A DNA stretch of 15,169 bases from JAVBLK01 sp031553565 (GTDB lineage Bacteria > Bacillota > Clostridia > Christensenellales > DUVY01): NCBI GenBank assembly GCA_031553565.1, contig JAVBLK010000009.1, positions 1 through 15,169 on the forward strand, read 5' to 3'. The notes under the pieces are model-generated. The model saw only the letters and a list, made by a program, of their open reading frames with translations, had not been told where the DNA came from and ran no database searches. Shown in pieces: positions 7,378 through 14,131 of this stretch; the stretch's first letter is position 1, and each line of letters begins with the position of its first letter. The position numbers were made by a program, and so were the translations under genes.

Positions 7378-7440
7378 TCCCCGACAGGGGAGAGTAGCAG
7401 CATACTTAACCGTTAAATCCCGTCAGGGAAGCGGCGGGGT
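7375..7440. other. GC-rich small hairpins in the gene-free stretch
   Basis: CTCCCC-GACA-GGGGAG (7377-7392) is a perfect hairpin, extended by one or two pairs. TTAACCGTTAA (7406-7416) is a short palindrome. CCCGTCAGGG next to it resembles the first hairpin, as if a short unit had been repeated imperfectly. These follow the 128-base palindrome directly and may be part of the same repeat. From 7441 to about 7540 I see nothing recognisable. Confidence 0.4.
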
Positions 7441-7543
7441 TGGGGGCGAACGAGTATTTCAGGCTTTTTTACCGCCGGAAAGATATCGTAAAAACGGTGG
7501 ATTTAAACGCGGATTAGTATGAATTAGTTCTCTGAACGCGATG

Positions 7544-7596
7544 TATTATATTGTTTAGTAAAAGTTTTTTACGGTCGGTAATCTGGCCGCTTTTTT
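7544..7596 (+). terminator. -10-like box followed by a terminator hairpin
   Basis: CGGTC (7572-7576) pairs with GGCCG (7585-7589), followed by CTTTTTT (7590-7596). A -10-like TATTAT stands at 7544-7549 but has no clear -35 box. The hairpin would stop transcripts coming from the left, or act as a leader attenuator if the TATTAT is a real promoter. The layout resembles that before adhE. From 7597 to the AraC ribosome binding site I see no further signal. Confidence 0.5.
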
Positions 7597-7687
7597 ATCT
7601 AAAAGGCATTTCAATCAATTTTCCGGCAATGCAGGTCAAGAAATATAGCTTTTCCATATGCTAAAATCTAATCAAAAGGAGGCCAAG

Positions 7688-8101
7688 GTGAAGTTTGACG
7701 ACGGGGAACGGGCGCGGGCGGCGCACTTAATGCAAAGCTATATCGCTGAAAACCTTAACCGGGAGATCACGATGAAGCGGCTGTCTAAGGCTGCGGGGTA
7801 TTCGCCTTGCTATGCGGCCAAGGTATTCAAGGAGCTGACCGGTCATGCGCCTTTTGAATACATCAGGAAGCTGCGGCTGACGGGCGCGGCAAAGGCTTTG
7901 CGCGACGAGGGCGGCAGGGTGCTGGACACCGCGCTTGATTTCGAGTTTGATTCGCACGAGGGCTTTACACGGGCGTTTTCGCGTGAGTTCGGCGTGTCGC
8001 CGTACCGTTACAAAAAAGAGCCCGTCCCGGTACCGTACTTTATTTCGTACGACGCGCTGATCCGCTGGCACTCCGAAAACGGGAGTGTTAAGTTAACATG
8101 A
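7688..8101 (+). CDS. AraC-family transcriptional regulator, short form
   Basis: The 137-residue protein is almost only the AraC DNA-binding domain with its two helix-turn-helix units (about residues 28-50 and 78-102), ending in the family signature GFTRAFSREFGVSPYRYK. It lacks a sensor domain, as in MarA/SoxS. A short tail of about 28 residues follows. I chose GTG 7688 because AAGGAGG (7676-7682) is five bases upstream; an in-frame ATG at 7658 lies before that site. The last codons lie in a 13-base repeat that borders an insertion sequence, and the stop TGA is made by the inserted DNA. Without the insertion the protein would end in KLTER instead of KLT. Its targets are unknown; the palindromic region upstream and the operon downstream are candidates. 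Confidence 0.88.
   Translation: MKFDDGERARAAHLMQSYIAENLNREITMKRLSKAAGYSPCYAAKVFKELTGHAPFEYIRKLRLTGAAKALRDEGGRVLDTALDFEFDSHEGFTRAFSREFGVSPYRYKKEPVPVPYFISYDALIRWHSENGSVKLT
8086..8098 (+). repeat. Left direct repeat flanking the insertion sequence
   Basis: TGTTAAGTTAACA occurs here and again, in the same orientation, at 9319-9331. The repeat lies in the last codons of the AraC gene. It is the best candidate for a target duplication. Because TTAAGTTAA is itself nearly palindromic, the exact border between duplication and element end is ambiguous. Confidence 0.7.
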
Positions 8102-8129
8102 AAGGAAGAGTGATAAGAGGCTACGGATA

Positions 8130-8162
8130 AAGGGGGACAATAAGGAACCCAATGTCCCCCTT
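8130..8162 (-). terminator. Hairpin at the end of the transposase gene
   Basis: AAGGGGGACA (8130-8139) pairs with TGTCCCCCTT (8153-8162), ten base pairs around a 13-base loop. It overlaps the transposase stop codon. On the minus strand a short TTTAT follows, so it may end the transposase mRNA. It may also shield the transposase from transcripts entering from the AraC gene. Confidence 0.5.
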
Positions 8163-9243
8163 AGACCCCCTGTTCCCTCATCATTTTCCCTACAGCGAAG
8201 TAGGAAGAACGAACGAAAGGGTTGCGGGGCTGAGGGTTGTAGGTGAGGCCGGCGACCTGAGCGGGGGTAAAGTTATTAAGCGAGCTATGCGGGCGCAGGT
8301 AGTTGTAAAAGAAGACAAAGACAGTGATGAGCGAGTTGGCGTTAAGAAAGCTATCGAAACCGCACTTGGTTTTGTACCACGCCTTAAATGTCTTGTTAAA
8401 GCTTTCGAGCAGGTTGTTGGAGATGTCGTCGGCGAAGTCTTTAACACGGATATGGTCAGCGTGAGGCAAATGGGTTCTGACAGCATGCTTGTATGCCTTA
8501 AGCCTGTCGGAGACAAGGCTTTGAGGATTTCCGCGGCTGGCAGCCTCGCACAAAACGGAATGTGCAGATGTCGAAGACCTATCGCCCAAGAAGAAGCCTA
8601 ACACAAAGCGAGTTTCGGCGTCAACGACAAACCATAAATAATGCTTTTTGCCCCGGATTTTGATAACGGTTTCGTCGGCGTGCCACTCGTCGGAATTGAA
8701 ATTCATAAGCGGCATAAACGAGAGAGATAGGCCTTGAAAGATAGGGGCAAACTTAATACACCATTGTGCGATCGAAACATGACTTAACTTGATATTGAAC
8801 AACCGGGACAAAAGCAAAGAAATTCCCCGAAAGCTGTCCTTGCCGAAGAAATACATGGAGAGCACGGTGAAGATGATGCTTGCCGCATGGCGCATACGCT
8901 TAAGATCGGTTTTGCCGAAAGCGGAATTGACAGAGGGCGGCAGATTGACATTTTTAGGGACAAAGAAGGAATGGGAGCACCTTTTATCGCCGCAGCGGAA
9001 GTTACTATGAGTAGGATAATCATGGTGCAGGAACGAAGCTTTACCGCACATGGGGCAAGAGGGATACTTGCGATTATGAGACGATTTTCGCCCTTTTTCG
9101 CCGGGAGGTAAATAATCTGGTGCAAATTGATGGTTGCACTGACGGCAAAGATATTTTTGATTACCGAATTTGTCTTTGCCAAAACGATAAAAACTGCATG
9201 AATTATTGCATTTAGGACAGAAAAGTGATACATTTGCAGACAT
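8161..9243 (-). CDS. DDE transposase with N-terminal zinc ribbons (IS6/IS240-like)
   Basis: The 360-residue enzyme cuts and joins the IS ends. Two zinc ribbons stand first (C9, C12, C33, C36; then C63, C66, C84, C89) for DNA binding. The catalytic core has D190 in WHADET, D246 in SDRLKAY and E280 in NNLLESF, with 33 residues between the second D and the E, as in the DDE_Tnp_IS240 domain. The sequence after the first D (IKIRGKKHYLWFVVDAETR) also fits that domain. It is uninterrupted. I chose the ATG at 9243 because AAAGGAG stands seven to eight bases upstream; the ATG at 9285 precedes that site and lies at the predicted -10 box. IS1595- or IS1-like groups are alternatives, since they also have zinc ribbons. 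Confidence 0.85.
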   Translation of the reverse strand: MSANVSLFCPKCNNSCSFYRFGKDKFGNQKYLCRQCNHQFAPDYLPPGEKGRKSSHNRKYPSCPMCGKASFLHHDYPTHSNFRCGDKRCSHSFFVPKNVNLPPSVNSAFGKTDLKRMRHAASIIFTVLSMYFFGKDSFRGISLLLSRLFNIKLSHVSIAQWCIKFAPIFQGLSLSFMPLMNFNSDEWHADETVIKIRGKKHYLWFVVDAETRFVLGFFLGDRSSTSAHSVLCEAASRGNPQSLVSDRLKAYKHAVRTHLPHADHIRVKDFADDISNNLLESFNKTFKAWYKTKCGFDSFLNANSLITVFVFFYNYLRPHSSLNNFTPAQVAGLTYNPQPRNPFVRSSYFAVGKMMREQGV

Positions 9244-9284
9244 AAGGCATTCTCCTTTAAGTGATGTTTTGTGTGTGCAAACCA

Positions 9285-9293
9285 ATTATATCA
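9285..9293 (-). promoter_or_regulatory. Extended -10 promoter of the transposase
   Basis: On the minus strand the sequence reads TGATATAAT, a perfect extended -10 box (TGnTATAAT). The -35 region (TAAGGC) is poor, as allowed for extended -10 promoters. It stands about 42 bases before the chosen transposase ATG, with AAAGGAG in between. Confidence 0.55.
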
Positions 9294-9318
9294 CTTCCGG
9301 GACGAGTGCCTTATTTCA

Positions 9319-9331
9319 TGTTAAGTTAACA
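9319..9331 (+). repeat. Right direct repeat flanking the insertion sequence
   Basis: This is the second copy of TGTTAAGTTAACA. Directly after it, GAA CGT TAA (9332-9340) continues the AraC reading frame for two codons and a stop, as expected if the IS landed in the last codons of that gene. Confidence 0.7.
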
Positions 9332-9363
9332 GAACGTTAATATTTTTAAGGAGATAAAAAGTT

Positions 9364-10338
9364 ATGGAAAACCAAACAAAAACAACCACACAGCGTGATC
9401 CGCAGACATTCATTGACCTTGCGGACGCAACCTACCTGTCGCTTTTGAAGGACGGGAAATACAGGGAAATTATCGCGGGTATGGTGGGACTCGGCGATTA
9501 TTCACTGCGGAACCAAATCCTTATACAGCAGCAGAATCCGAAAGCCACCAAGGTCAACACTATGAACGGATGGAACTACCGCAAACGCCATATCGTTAAG
9601 GGCAGCGAATCCATAAAGATCCTTGCTCCCGTTTTCGATAAGACAATCACCACCGATGCGGCGGGCAATGTCGTGGAAAAAACTTCGGATTATGTCACGG
9701 GTTACAGCGTTAATTCAGTCTTTGACATTTCTCAAACGGACGGCAAACCGCTGAAAGAATGGATAAATGATAAGACTGTTGTTGAAAACGCCGCGCTTGT
9801 CGAATCCGCGCTGAAAGACACGCTGAACTGCTATACCTTTGAGGAAGGCAAAATCGAATCGGAAGGAATGCTCGACACCCGAAAGCGGACGATCACACTA
9901 CAAAGCGGCTTGGACGAAAAGACAAGGCTTGCAGTCCTTATACGCCAAATCGCTGCGGCCTTAATAGTCGGACAAAACCGCGATAAGTTTCAGGGCTTGC
10001 GCTCTGAGCAGTTGCCGAATATTACGGCAATCGAGGTAAGCGCAGCGGCAAGTGTTGTTGCCCGCAAATTAGGACTTGACGGCGGCGCGCTGTCCGAACC
10101 CGACATTACCAAAATGACCGACGAGGACTTGCAGAAGTTCGGGAGCAACATTGGCGTGGTGCGCTCTGTCTCGCAACTCATGATTACGGGCATTGAGAAT
10201 GAGATATCTGCGGATGCGACCGCTAAGAAATTGGAAGCTGTAAGAAGCGAAGCGGAAACAACCACCACAACCACAAAAACGACTACGAGAACTACGGCTA
10301 AAGCAAGGACCAAAGCCGTAGCGGAAATGGGAGGCTAA
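9364..10338 (+). CDS. ArdC-like protein lacking the metalloprotease motif
   Basis: ArdC proteins of conjugative plasmids protect incoming DNA from restriction; they combine an N-terminal ssDNA-binding domain with a metalloprotease-like domain. In this 324-residue protein the N-terminal pattern is clear: YSLRNQILIQQQNPKAT, then MNGWNYRKR and KGSESIKILAPV (about residues 46-89). Where the family has HExxH, here LIRQIAAAL places R194-Q195-I196-A197-A198, so zinc binding is very unlikely. The following helix with ARKLGLDGG still fits the family. The tail is rich in Thr and Lys (about 298-316) and ends AEMGG. AAGGAG at 9348-9353 is ten bases before the ATG. It is the first gene of the accessory operon. 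I infer a DNA-binding role without peptidase activity. Confidence 0.75.
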   Translation: MENQTKTTTQRDPQTFIDLADATYLSLLKDGKYREIIAGMVGLGDYSLRNQILIQQQNPKATKVNTMNGWNYRKRHIVKGSESIKILAPVFDKTITTDAAGNVVEKTSDYVTGYSVNSVFDISQTDGKPLKEWINDKTVVENAALVESALKDTLNCYTFEEGKIESEGMLDTRKRTITLQSGLDEKTRLAVLIRQIAAALIVGQNRDKFQGLRSEQLPNITAIEVSAAASVVARKLGLDGGALSEPDITKMTDEDLQKFGSNIGVVRSVSQLMITGIENEISADATAKKLEAVRSEAETTTTTTKTTTRTTAKARTKAVAEMGG

Positions 10339-10341
10339 AAC

Positions 10342-10560
10342 ATGAACGGAGAAATGGCAAACTTTATCGAATCAATTGAATTCGGCAGCAAAACGGAGCT
10401 TTTATCTAAGCTTCGTAAAATGCGCGAAAATACGGTACGCCTTGCGCCCGCCGACAGGCGCGTTGTCAAGCAAATGCTCGGCGTAGCGATACAGCAGGTA
10501 TTCCACGCGCCGGAAGCGGAGCTTTTGGCCTACAAAAATAAATCGGAGGTAACAGCATGA
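10342..10560 (+). CDS. Small protein of unknown function (72 aa)
   Basis: I do not recognise this protein. It is mostly charged and helical in character (LLSKLRKMRENTVRLAPADRRVVKQM), with no membrane segment and no cysteines. It starts three bases after the ArdC-like gene, behind GGGAGG (10329-10334), and its stop overlaps the next start as ATGA. That tight packing is the main evidence that it is real. It could be a small partner of one of its neighbours. Confidence 0.75.
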   Translation: MNGEMANFIESIEFGSKTELLSKLRKMRENTVRLAPADRRVVKQMLGVAIQQVFHAPEAELLAYKNKSEVTA

Positions 10561-11006
10561 AAAATCCCATAAAAGTATTGGTCAGACGCGCGGGACAGGA
10601 ACCGACAGTCGAGATTATCGAAAACGATTTGCGCTCAAAGCAGAAGCTTGTCGGCGGCTACATAGAAATGCCGTACAATCCCGACTTTTCCGAGGGCTTG
10701 CAGATCGTGTGCAACGAGGAAGGCAAATTCGCCGAAGATCCCAAGCCAAATGTGTATTGGGGCGACTACGACGTAATATTCGGAGACATATTCTTTGTCG
10801 GTATCGATGATGAGGGCTCGGATATTTCGCTCACGCCCGATCAGATTGACGAGGCAAAGCAATGGATTGCCGAAAACGATGCAAGCGGTATGGGCGATTC
10901 GGGTATGGGCGGCACGGCCATTGTAGAGCTGATCATGGACAACTATTCGGAAATCAATGCTATGTCAAAGCCCAAAAAGGAAAAATCGCACGACATGGAA
11001 ATGTGA
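10557..11006 (+). CDS. DUF3846 domain protein (first copy)
   Basis: The 149-residue protein carries the DUF3846 pattern: an opening IKVLVRRAGQEPTVEIIEN, then LVGGYIEM, IVCNEEGKF, a GD-containing turn (VIFGDIFFVGIDDEG) and SLTPDQIDEAKQW near residue 100. The domain is common in plasmids, ICEs and phages of Firmicutes, and its function is unknown. A C-terminal extension rich in Gly, Met and charged residues ends in DMEM. Start ATG overlaps the upstream stop by four bases, with CGGAGG at 10544-10549 as ribosome binding site. A second DUF3846 gene lies at 13660-14118. Codon ends and stop are part of the repeated GAAATGTGAGG motif. Confidence 0.85.
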   Translation: MKNPIKVLVRRAGQEPTVEIIENDLRSKQKLVGGYIEMPYNPDFSEGLQIVCNEEGKFAEDPKPNVYWGDYDVIFGDIFFVGIDDEGSDISLTPDQIDEAKQWIAENDASGMGDSGMGGTAIVELIMDNYSEINAMSKPKKEKSHDMEM

Positions 11007-11014
11007 GGTGCGGT

Positions 11015-11572
11015 ATGAAAAAGAAATTGTGCGACTGTGATATTGTTGCGGCTCTGCAAGAAGTAGTGAACCGTCATGTAAGAGCTTATCAAAGCGATTT
11101 CGACGTAGACAAAAGCATTTTCTCAGAAAGCGCCGTATCGGAAAATCCGCATGAAAAAGTTTTGCTTTGGCTGGCGCGCCCGCATGGAACGCATTGTTTC
11201 CCTGAATCGGATGTGTTCATCGAGGGAACGCACGCCAATCACGCATGGCTATTCTATAACGAAGAGACGAAAGACCCGATTGTCGCTTATGCTATCGAAT
11301 TAAAGGGCATTGACGACGGAATCGTTAAGGGAACGCTGTACGAGCTGGATTACGCAAAGCATTGTGATTTTGTCAGGCGGAATTCGTTTCAGAAAGAAAT
11401 GGCGGCTATCGAATGGCAAGACGGTAAACGCAGTGAAAAATTTGCGTTCCCGCATGCCTTAATTCGATTGGACGCTCTTCTTGGCGAAGTTACCGAACAT
11501 CGTCATAAAGAACGCTACAAAGCTATGACGATATCTGCATTTAGAAAACAGTATAATCAAGCGGAAATGTGA
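11015..11572 (+). CDS. Accessory protein of unknown function (185 aa)
   Basis: I do not recognise the family. The protein is soluble and mixed alpha/beta in appearance, with an N-terminal CDCDIVAALQEVVNRH, several aromatic and His residues (PHGTHCFPESDVFIEGTHANHAWLF in pieces) and no known motif. I chose ATG 11015 because TGAGG (11004-11008) is six bases upstream and the gene then follows the previous stop by eight bases. A longer frame reaching back to 10862 would overlap the DUF3846 gene by 145 bases and is unlikely. It ends in QAEM. Its operon position suggests a role in the same mobile element. Confidence 0.8.
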   Translation: MKKKLCDCDIVAALQEVVNRHVRAYQSDFDVDKSIFSESAVSENPHEKVLLWLARPHGTHCFPESDVFIEGTHANHAWLFYNEETKDPIVAYAIELKGIDDGIVKGTLYELDYAKHCDFVRRNSFQKEMAAIEWQDGKRSEKFAFPHALIRLDALLGEVTEHRHKERYKAMTISAFRKQYNQAEM

Positions 11573-11581
11573 GGTAAAAAA

Positions 11582-12166
11582 ATGAGAGTAAAAACTAAAG
11601 GACTGACACTGCATATTGAGATAGACGAATATCCACCAGACCTGAGAAGTGACGGGGGTCTCAACACTATGCTATGCTGGCACCGTCGATACAACTTAGG
11701 CGATAAAAACCCGTATGAATCATCACGTGACTTTTATTCTGACAAAGAGCTTCAGGACAGTATTTTCGCTATTCGCAAGGTCTTTATGCTCGACCATTCG
11801 GGGCTATCCTTTTCATCCGCACCATTTACGGCGGTTGATCCGCAAGGATGGGACAGCGGCGTTATAGGCGTGATCTATATTGCTAAAGACAACGCAAAAA
11901 GAATATACGGCGATTTGTCCGAGGAGTCAAAGCAAAAAGCTGACAACGATTTGATAGCGGAAATTGATGAGTACGACCGCTATCACAACACGCAATACTA
12001 CAACTATTATATTGAAGACGGCGAAGGTAATCCTCTTGACGCGAGCGGCGGCTATTACGGTGACAGCATGACCGAAGTTTTAGAGGTCATGCGCGATTGC
12101 GCAGAAAAGGAATATCATCCGCTTTTTGACAAGGCTATACGACAACAGTCCAGCGCAGAAATGTAA
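11582..12166 (+). CDS. Conserved phage/plasmid protein, LDHSG/WDSG family
   Basis: The 194-residue protein resembles a widespread family of phage and conjugative-element proteins without a known function. Family-type blocks are visible in order: LNTMLCWHRRYNLGDK (about 27-42), FMLDHSGLSFSS (about 68-79), WDSGVIGVIYIAK (about 90-102) and a late ASGGYYGD preceded by an acidic, Tyr-rich stretch. The conserved HRRYxLGD and DHSG/WDSG motifs might point to an enzyme, but no reaction is known. The gene starts nine bases after the previous stop, with TGAGG at 11570-11574. It ends SSAEM. Confidence 0.8.
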   Translation: MRVKTKGLTLHIEIDEYPPDLRSDGGLNTMLCWHRRYNLGDKNPYESSRDFYSDKELQDSIFAIRKVFMLDHSGLSFSSAPFTAVDPQGWDSGVIGVIYIAKDNAKRIYGDLSEESKQKADNDLIAEIDEYDRYHNTQYYNYYIEDGEGNPLDASGGYYGDSMTEVLEVMRDCAEKEYHPLFDKAIRQQSSAEM

Positions 12167-12185
12167 TTATTAGGAGCAAAACTAA

Positions 12186-12725
12186 ATGAGTACAAGATCG
12201 TATATATGCAGGGAAAATGAGGACGGAACCTATACAGGGATTTACTGTCACTCGGACGGGTATCTTACCCATAACGGAGCGATCCTTATCGACCACTATC
12301 AAGAGCGCGATAAGGTAGACAAGCTCATGGATTTGGGCTGCCTTTCCTATCTCCAACCGAAAATTGAGCCCGATCCCGACAAGCCACACAGCTTTGATTA
12401 TAATGACCGTCAGGACGGCGTATGCGTGTTCTATGGGCGAGATCGCGGCGAAAAGGAACAAGAGTCATTTGCTGTAGCTTTGGAGGAAGTCGGCCAAAAC
12501 GATTGGATAGAATATTGCTACGTTTTCACGCAAGACGCCAGATGGAAATACTTTGAGCCGAACGAGGATTCCGTTATAAATTTGCGCGACGTGGAAGCCG
12601 ACCTAAACACGGAATTTAAGGGTTACGGGATAGACAGACCGCCCAACGAGTACGGATGGTTTTCCAAAGAGGAAATCGCTAAGCTGAAAGCCGAACAAAA
12701 GCAGAATTGCGGCTCGGAAATGTAA
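12186..12725 (+). CDS. Conserved phage/plasmid protein, MSTRS family
   Basis: The 179-residue protein starts MSTRSYICRENEDGTYTGIY and continues with CHSDGYLTHNGAIL, VDKLMDLGCLSYLQPKI and VCVFYGRDRGE, a block order I know from many phage and mobile-element proteins of unknown function. It has no membrane segment. AGGAG at 12171-12175 stands ten bases before the ATG, 19 bases after the previous gene. The last third (about 120-179) is acidic and less conserved, ending CGSEM. It probably works with the upstream gene, since families of this type often occur side by side, but this is inference. Confidence 0.82.
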   Translation: MSTRSYICRENEDGTYTGIYCHSDGYLTHNGAILIDHYQERDKVDKLMDLGCLSYLQPKIEPDPDKPHSFDYNDRQDGVCVFYGRDRGEKEQESFAVALEEVGQNDWIEYCYVFTQDARWKYFEPNEDSVINLRDVEADLNTEFKGYGIDRPPNEYGWFSKEEIAKLKAEQKQNCGSEM

Positions 12726-12735
12726 GGCGGTACCT

Positions 12736-12834
12736 ATGGAACAAAACTTAATGTACCATGCAGACGCGCTCACGGGATGGGCGCATTGCTTATTAAGCAG
12801 ACAAAGAATAATGGAGGTAAATCAATATGCCTAA
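12736..12834 (+). CDS. Possible small ORF (32 aa)
   Basis: An ATG follows the previous stop by ten bases, with AAGGCGG (12724-12730) as a moderate ribosome binding site. It encodes 32 residues with LMYHADALTGWAHCLL and a basic end, and overlaps the next start by eight bases. It fills an otherwise empty 101-base gap in a tightly packed operon. I recognise no family. It may be real or just a translated leader that couples the next gene. Confidence 0.35.
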   Translation: MEQNLMYHADALTGWAHCLLSRQRIMEVNQYA

Positions 12835-13648
12835 TTGGGTAAGAAACAGGCTAACAGTCGGCGGTGAGGATTATCAGAAAGTGCTCGACGAACTGACTGA
12901 AACGGATTATGAGCGGGGCTATTTCAGTTTTGACTTCAATCGAATCATTGAAATGCCAAAGGAACTCAATATAGTAGCGGGCTCGGTAACTGAAAAATGT
13001 ATGGCGTTGTATCTAACGTCAATCAATCCCAATGCCGAATATTACGGAAAGAAGAAAGTGTCGGCAAAGGAGTTTGATTTTATCATCAAAAAGATACAGG
13101 AAAGCGGCAACAGACTGAACGCCTTAGAGCTTATGCTTCCCGTCGAAAAAATCAAGCAGTACGAGAAAGCCGTCATCGGTTATCAGCTTGACGACGGAAC
13201 GAAGCTTAAAAAACCGTCCGCCCTTTCCTATGGCAAACGCGCCGTAGATAACATCTTGGAATTCGGCCACCTGAATTGGTACGATTGGTCACTCGCCAAT
13301 TGGGGAACAAAATGGAACGCTTGCCACAGCCAATTTAACGGTAACGTCGTCGAATTTGATACGGCGTGGTCCGACGTTGCGGAACTGATATGCAAGCTGT
13401 CGGAAAAATATCCTAACCGCGAATTTTTCTACGAATACGCTGAAGAGCAGACGGGCTTATATTCGGGCGAGCTTTACTTTGAAAACGGTGAAGAAGTCGG
13501 CGGTGACCGCTTTGAGGAATTCAGCAAGCGCGCCTACGAAAAATCCTTTGAGCTTTGGGGCGGCGAGGAATATTTCAAGTACGATAAACGCAGCGGGACG
13601 TATGAGCTTATCGATAACGAAGCCGAAGACGGCGGCAGCGAAATGTAA
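12827..13648 (+). CDS. DUF1281/YubB ferredoxin-like domain protein
   Basis: The 273-residue protein opens with MPNWVRNRLTVGG and later has FNRIIEMPKEL and the key block HLNWYDWSLANWGTKWNA (about 149-166), followed by FDTAWSDV and an LSEKYPNREFFYEYAEEQTG stretch. This order marks the YubB/DUF1281 family of plasmids and phages, in which a ferredoxin-like domain without iron-sulfur cysteines is predicted. The function is unknown. GGAGG at 12813-12817 is nine bases before the ATG. It ends GGSEM. The middle part (about 60-140) is an insertion-like segment rich in Lys that I cannot assign. Confidence 0.85.
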   Translation: MPNWVRNRLTVGGEDYQKVLDELTETDYERGYFSFDFNRIIEMPKELNIVAGSVTEKCMALYLTSINPNAEYYGKKKVSAKEFDFIIKKIQESGNRLNALELMLPVEKIKQYEKAVIGYQLDDGTKLKKPSALSYGKRAVDNILEFGHLNWYDWSLANWGTKWNACHSQFNGNVVEFDTAWSDVAELICKLSEKYPNREFFYEYAEEQTGLYSGELYFENGEEVGGDRFEEFSKRAYEKSFELWGGEEYFKYDKRSGTYELIDNEAEDGGSEM

Positions 13649-13659
13649 CGGGAGGAAAT

Positions 13660-14118
13660 ATGAAACAAGGAATATTTGCAATCATTAAAAAAGCGGGCAG
13701 CGGATCGGAAATTCGGCTTGTGGAAAAAGACCAAAAAACATACAGCGGCATCGTTGAAGGGAAACGGGAAGTTATCCCGTTTCCCGCTATGTCCGGCGTT
13801 TGCATTATTTTTGACGGCGAGGCCGTAAAGAACAAGAAAAAGCCTAACTGCTTTCTGCCGGAATACAACGACCTTATCGTCGGCACGGCCATGTTCGCGG
13901 GGATCAACTTTGAAACGGGCTTTGTTTCTCTTACAGAGGATCAGGCTTTGAAAATCGAAGAGTACCTGCACGCCAACGACGCGAAAGGCTTTTCGGGCAA
14001 CATCGAAGAGCGCGTAGCGAACGAGTATCTGCCGCACAGCGAGGAAAACTACCTGCTTGGGCTTTTATCCGAGGTCAAGACGAAGTACAAAACCTTAAAA
14101 TTAAAGTGGAAGCGTTAA
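13660..14118 (+). CDS. DUF3846 domain protein (second copy)
   Basis: The 152-residue protein keeps the second half of the DUF3846 pattern best: DLIVGTAMFAGINFETGFVS followed by LTEDQALKIEEYL (about 78-109). The first half is looser, with IPFPAMSGVCIIFDGEA in place of the GGYIE block. It is therefore a diverged paralogue of the protein at 10557-11006, not a recent copy. Start ATG has GGGAGG at 13650-13655. Unlike most neighbours it does not end in Glu-Met but in a basic KLKWKR. Function unknown. Confidence 0.75.
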   Translation: MKQGIFAIIKKAGSGSEIRLVEKDQKTYSGIVEGKREVIPFPAMSGVCIIFDGEAVKNKKKPNCFLPEYNDLIVGTAMFAGINFETGFVSLTEDQALKIEEYLHANDAKGFSGNIEERVANEYLPHSEENYLLGLLSEVKTKYKTLKLKWKR

Positions 14119-14131
14119 TGCGGAGGTGCGG

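Larger units (their letters stand above)
8099..9318 (-). mobile_element. Insertion sequence with an IS6/IS240-like transposase
   Basis: About 1,220 bases lie between two 13-base direct repeats and hold one complete transposase gene. The inner ends are TGAAA and TTTCA, and subterminal GGAAG-type motifs are shared (8104-8116 and, reversed, 9286-9298), so the inverted repeats are short and imperfect. If part of the flanking repeat belongs to the element, the ends are TTAACATGAAA-like. The gene is intact with its own promoter, so the element may be active. The family is judged from the DDE domain only; a target repeat of 13 bases is longer than the 8 usual for IS6. Confidence 0.75.

Noticed and set aside
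8152..8601. Plus-strand open frame of 149 codons inside the IS
   Set aside because: It lies opposite the intact transposase gene, whose motifs are clear, and shows no family pattern of its own.
10862..11014. Longer N-terminus for the 11015 gene
   Set aside because: It would overlap the DUF3846 gene by 145 bases in another frame and is rich in Arg/Gly/His as a shadow frame would be.
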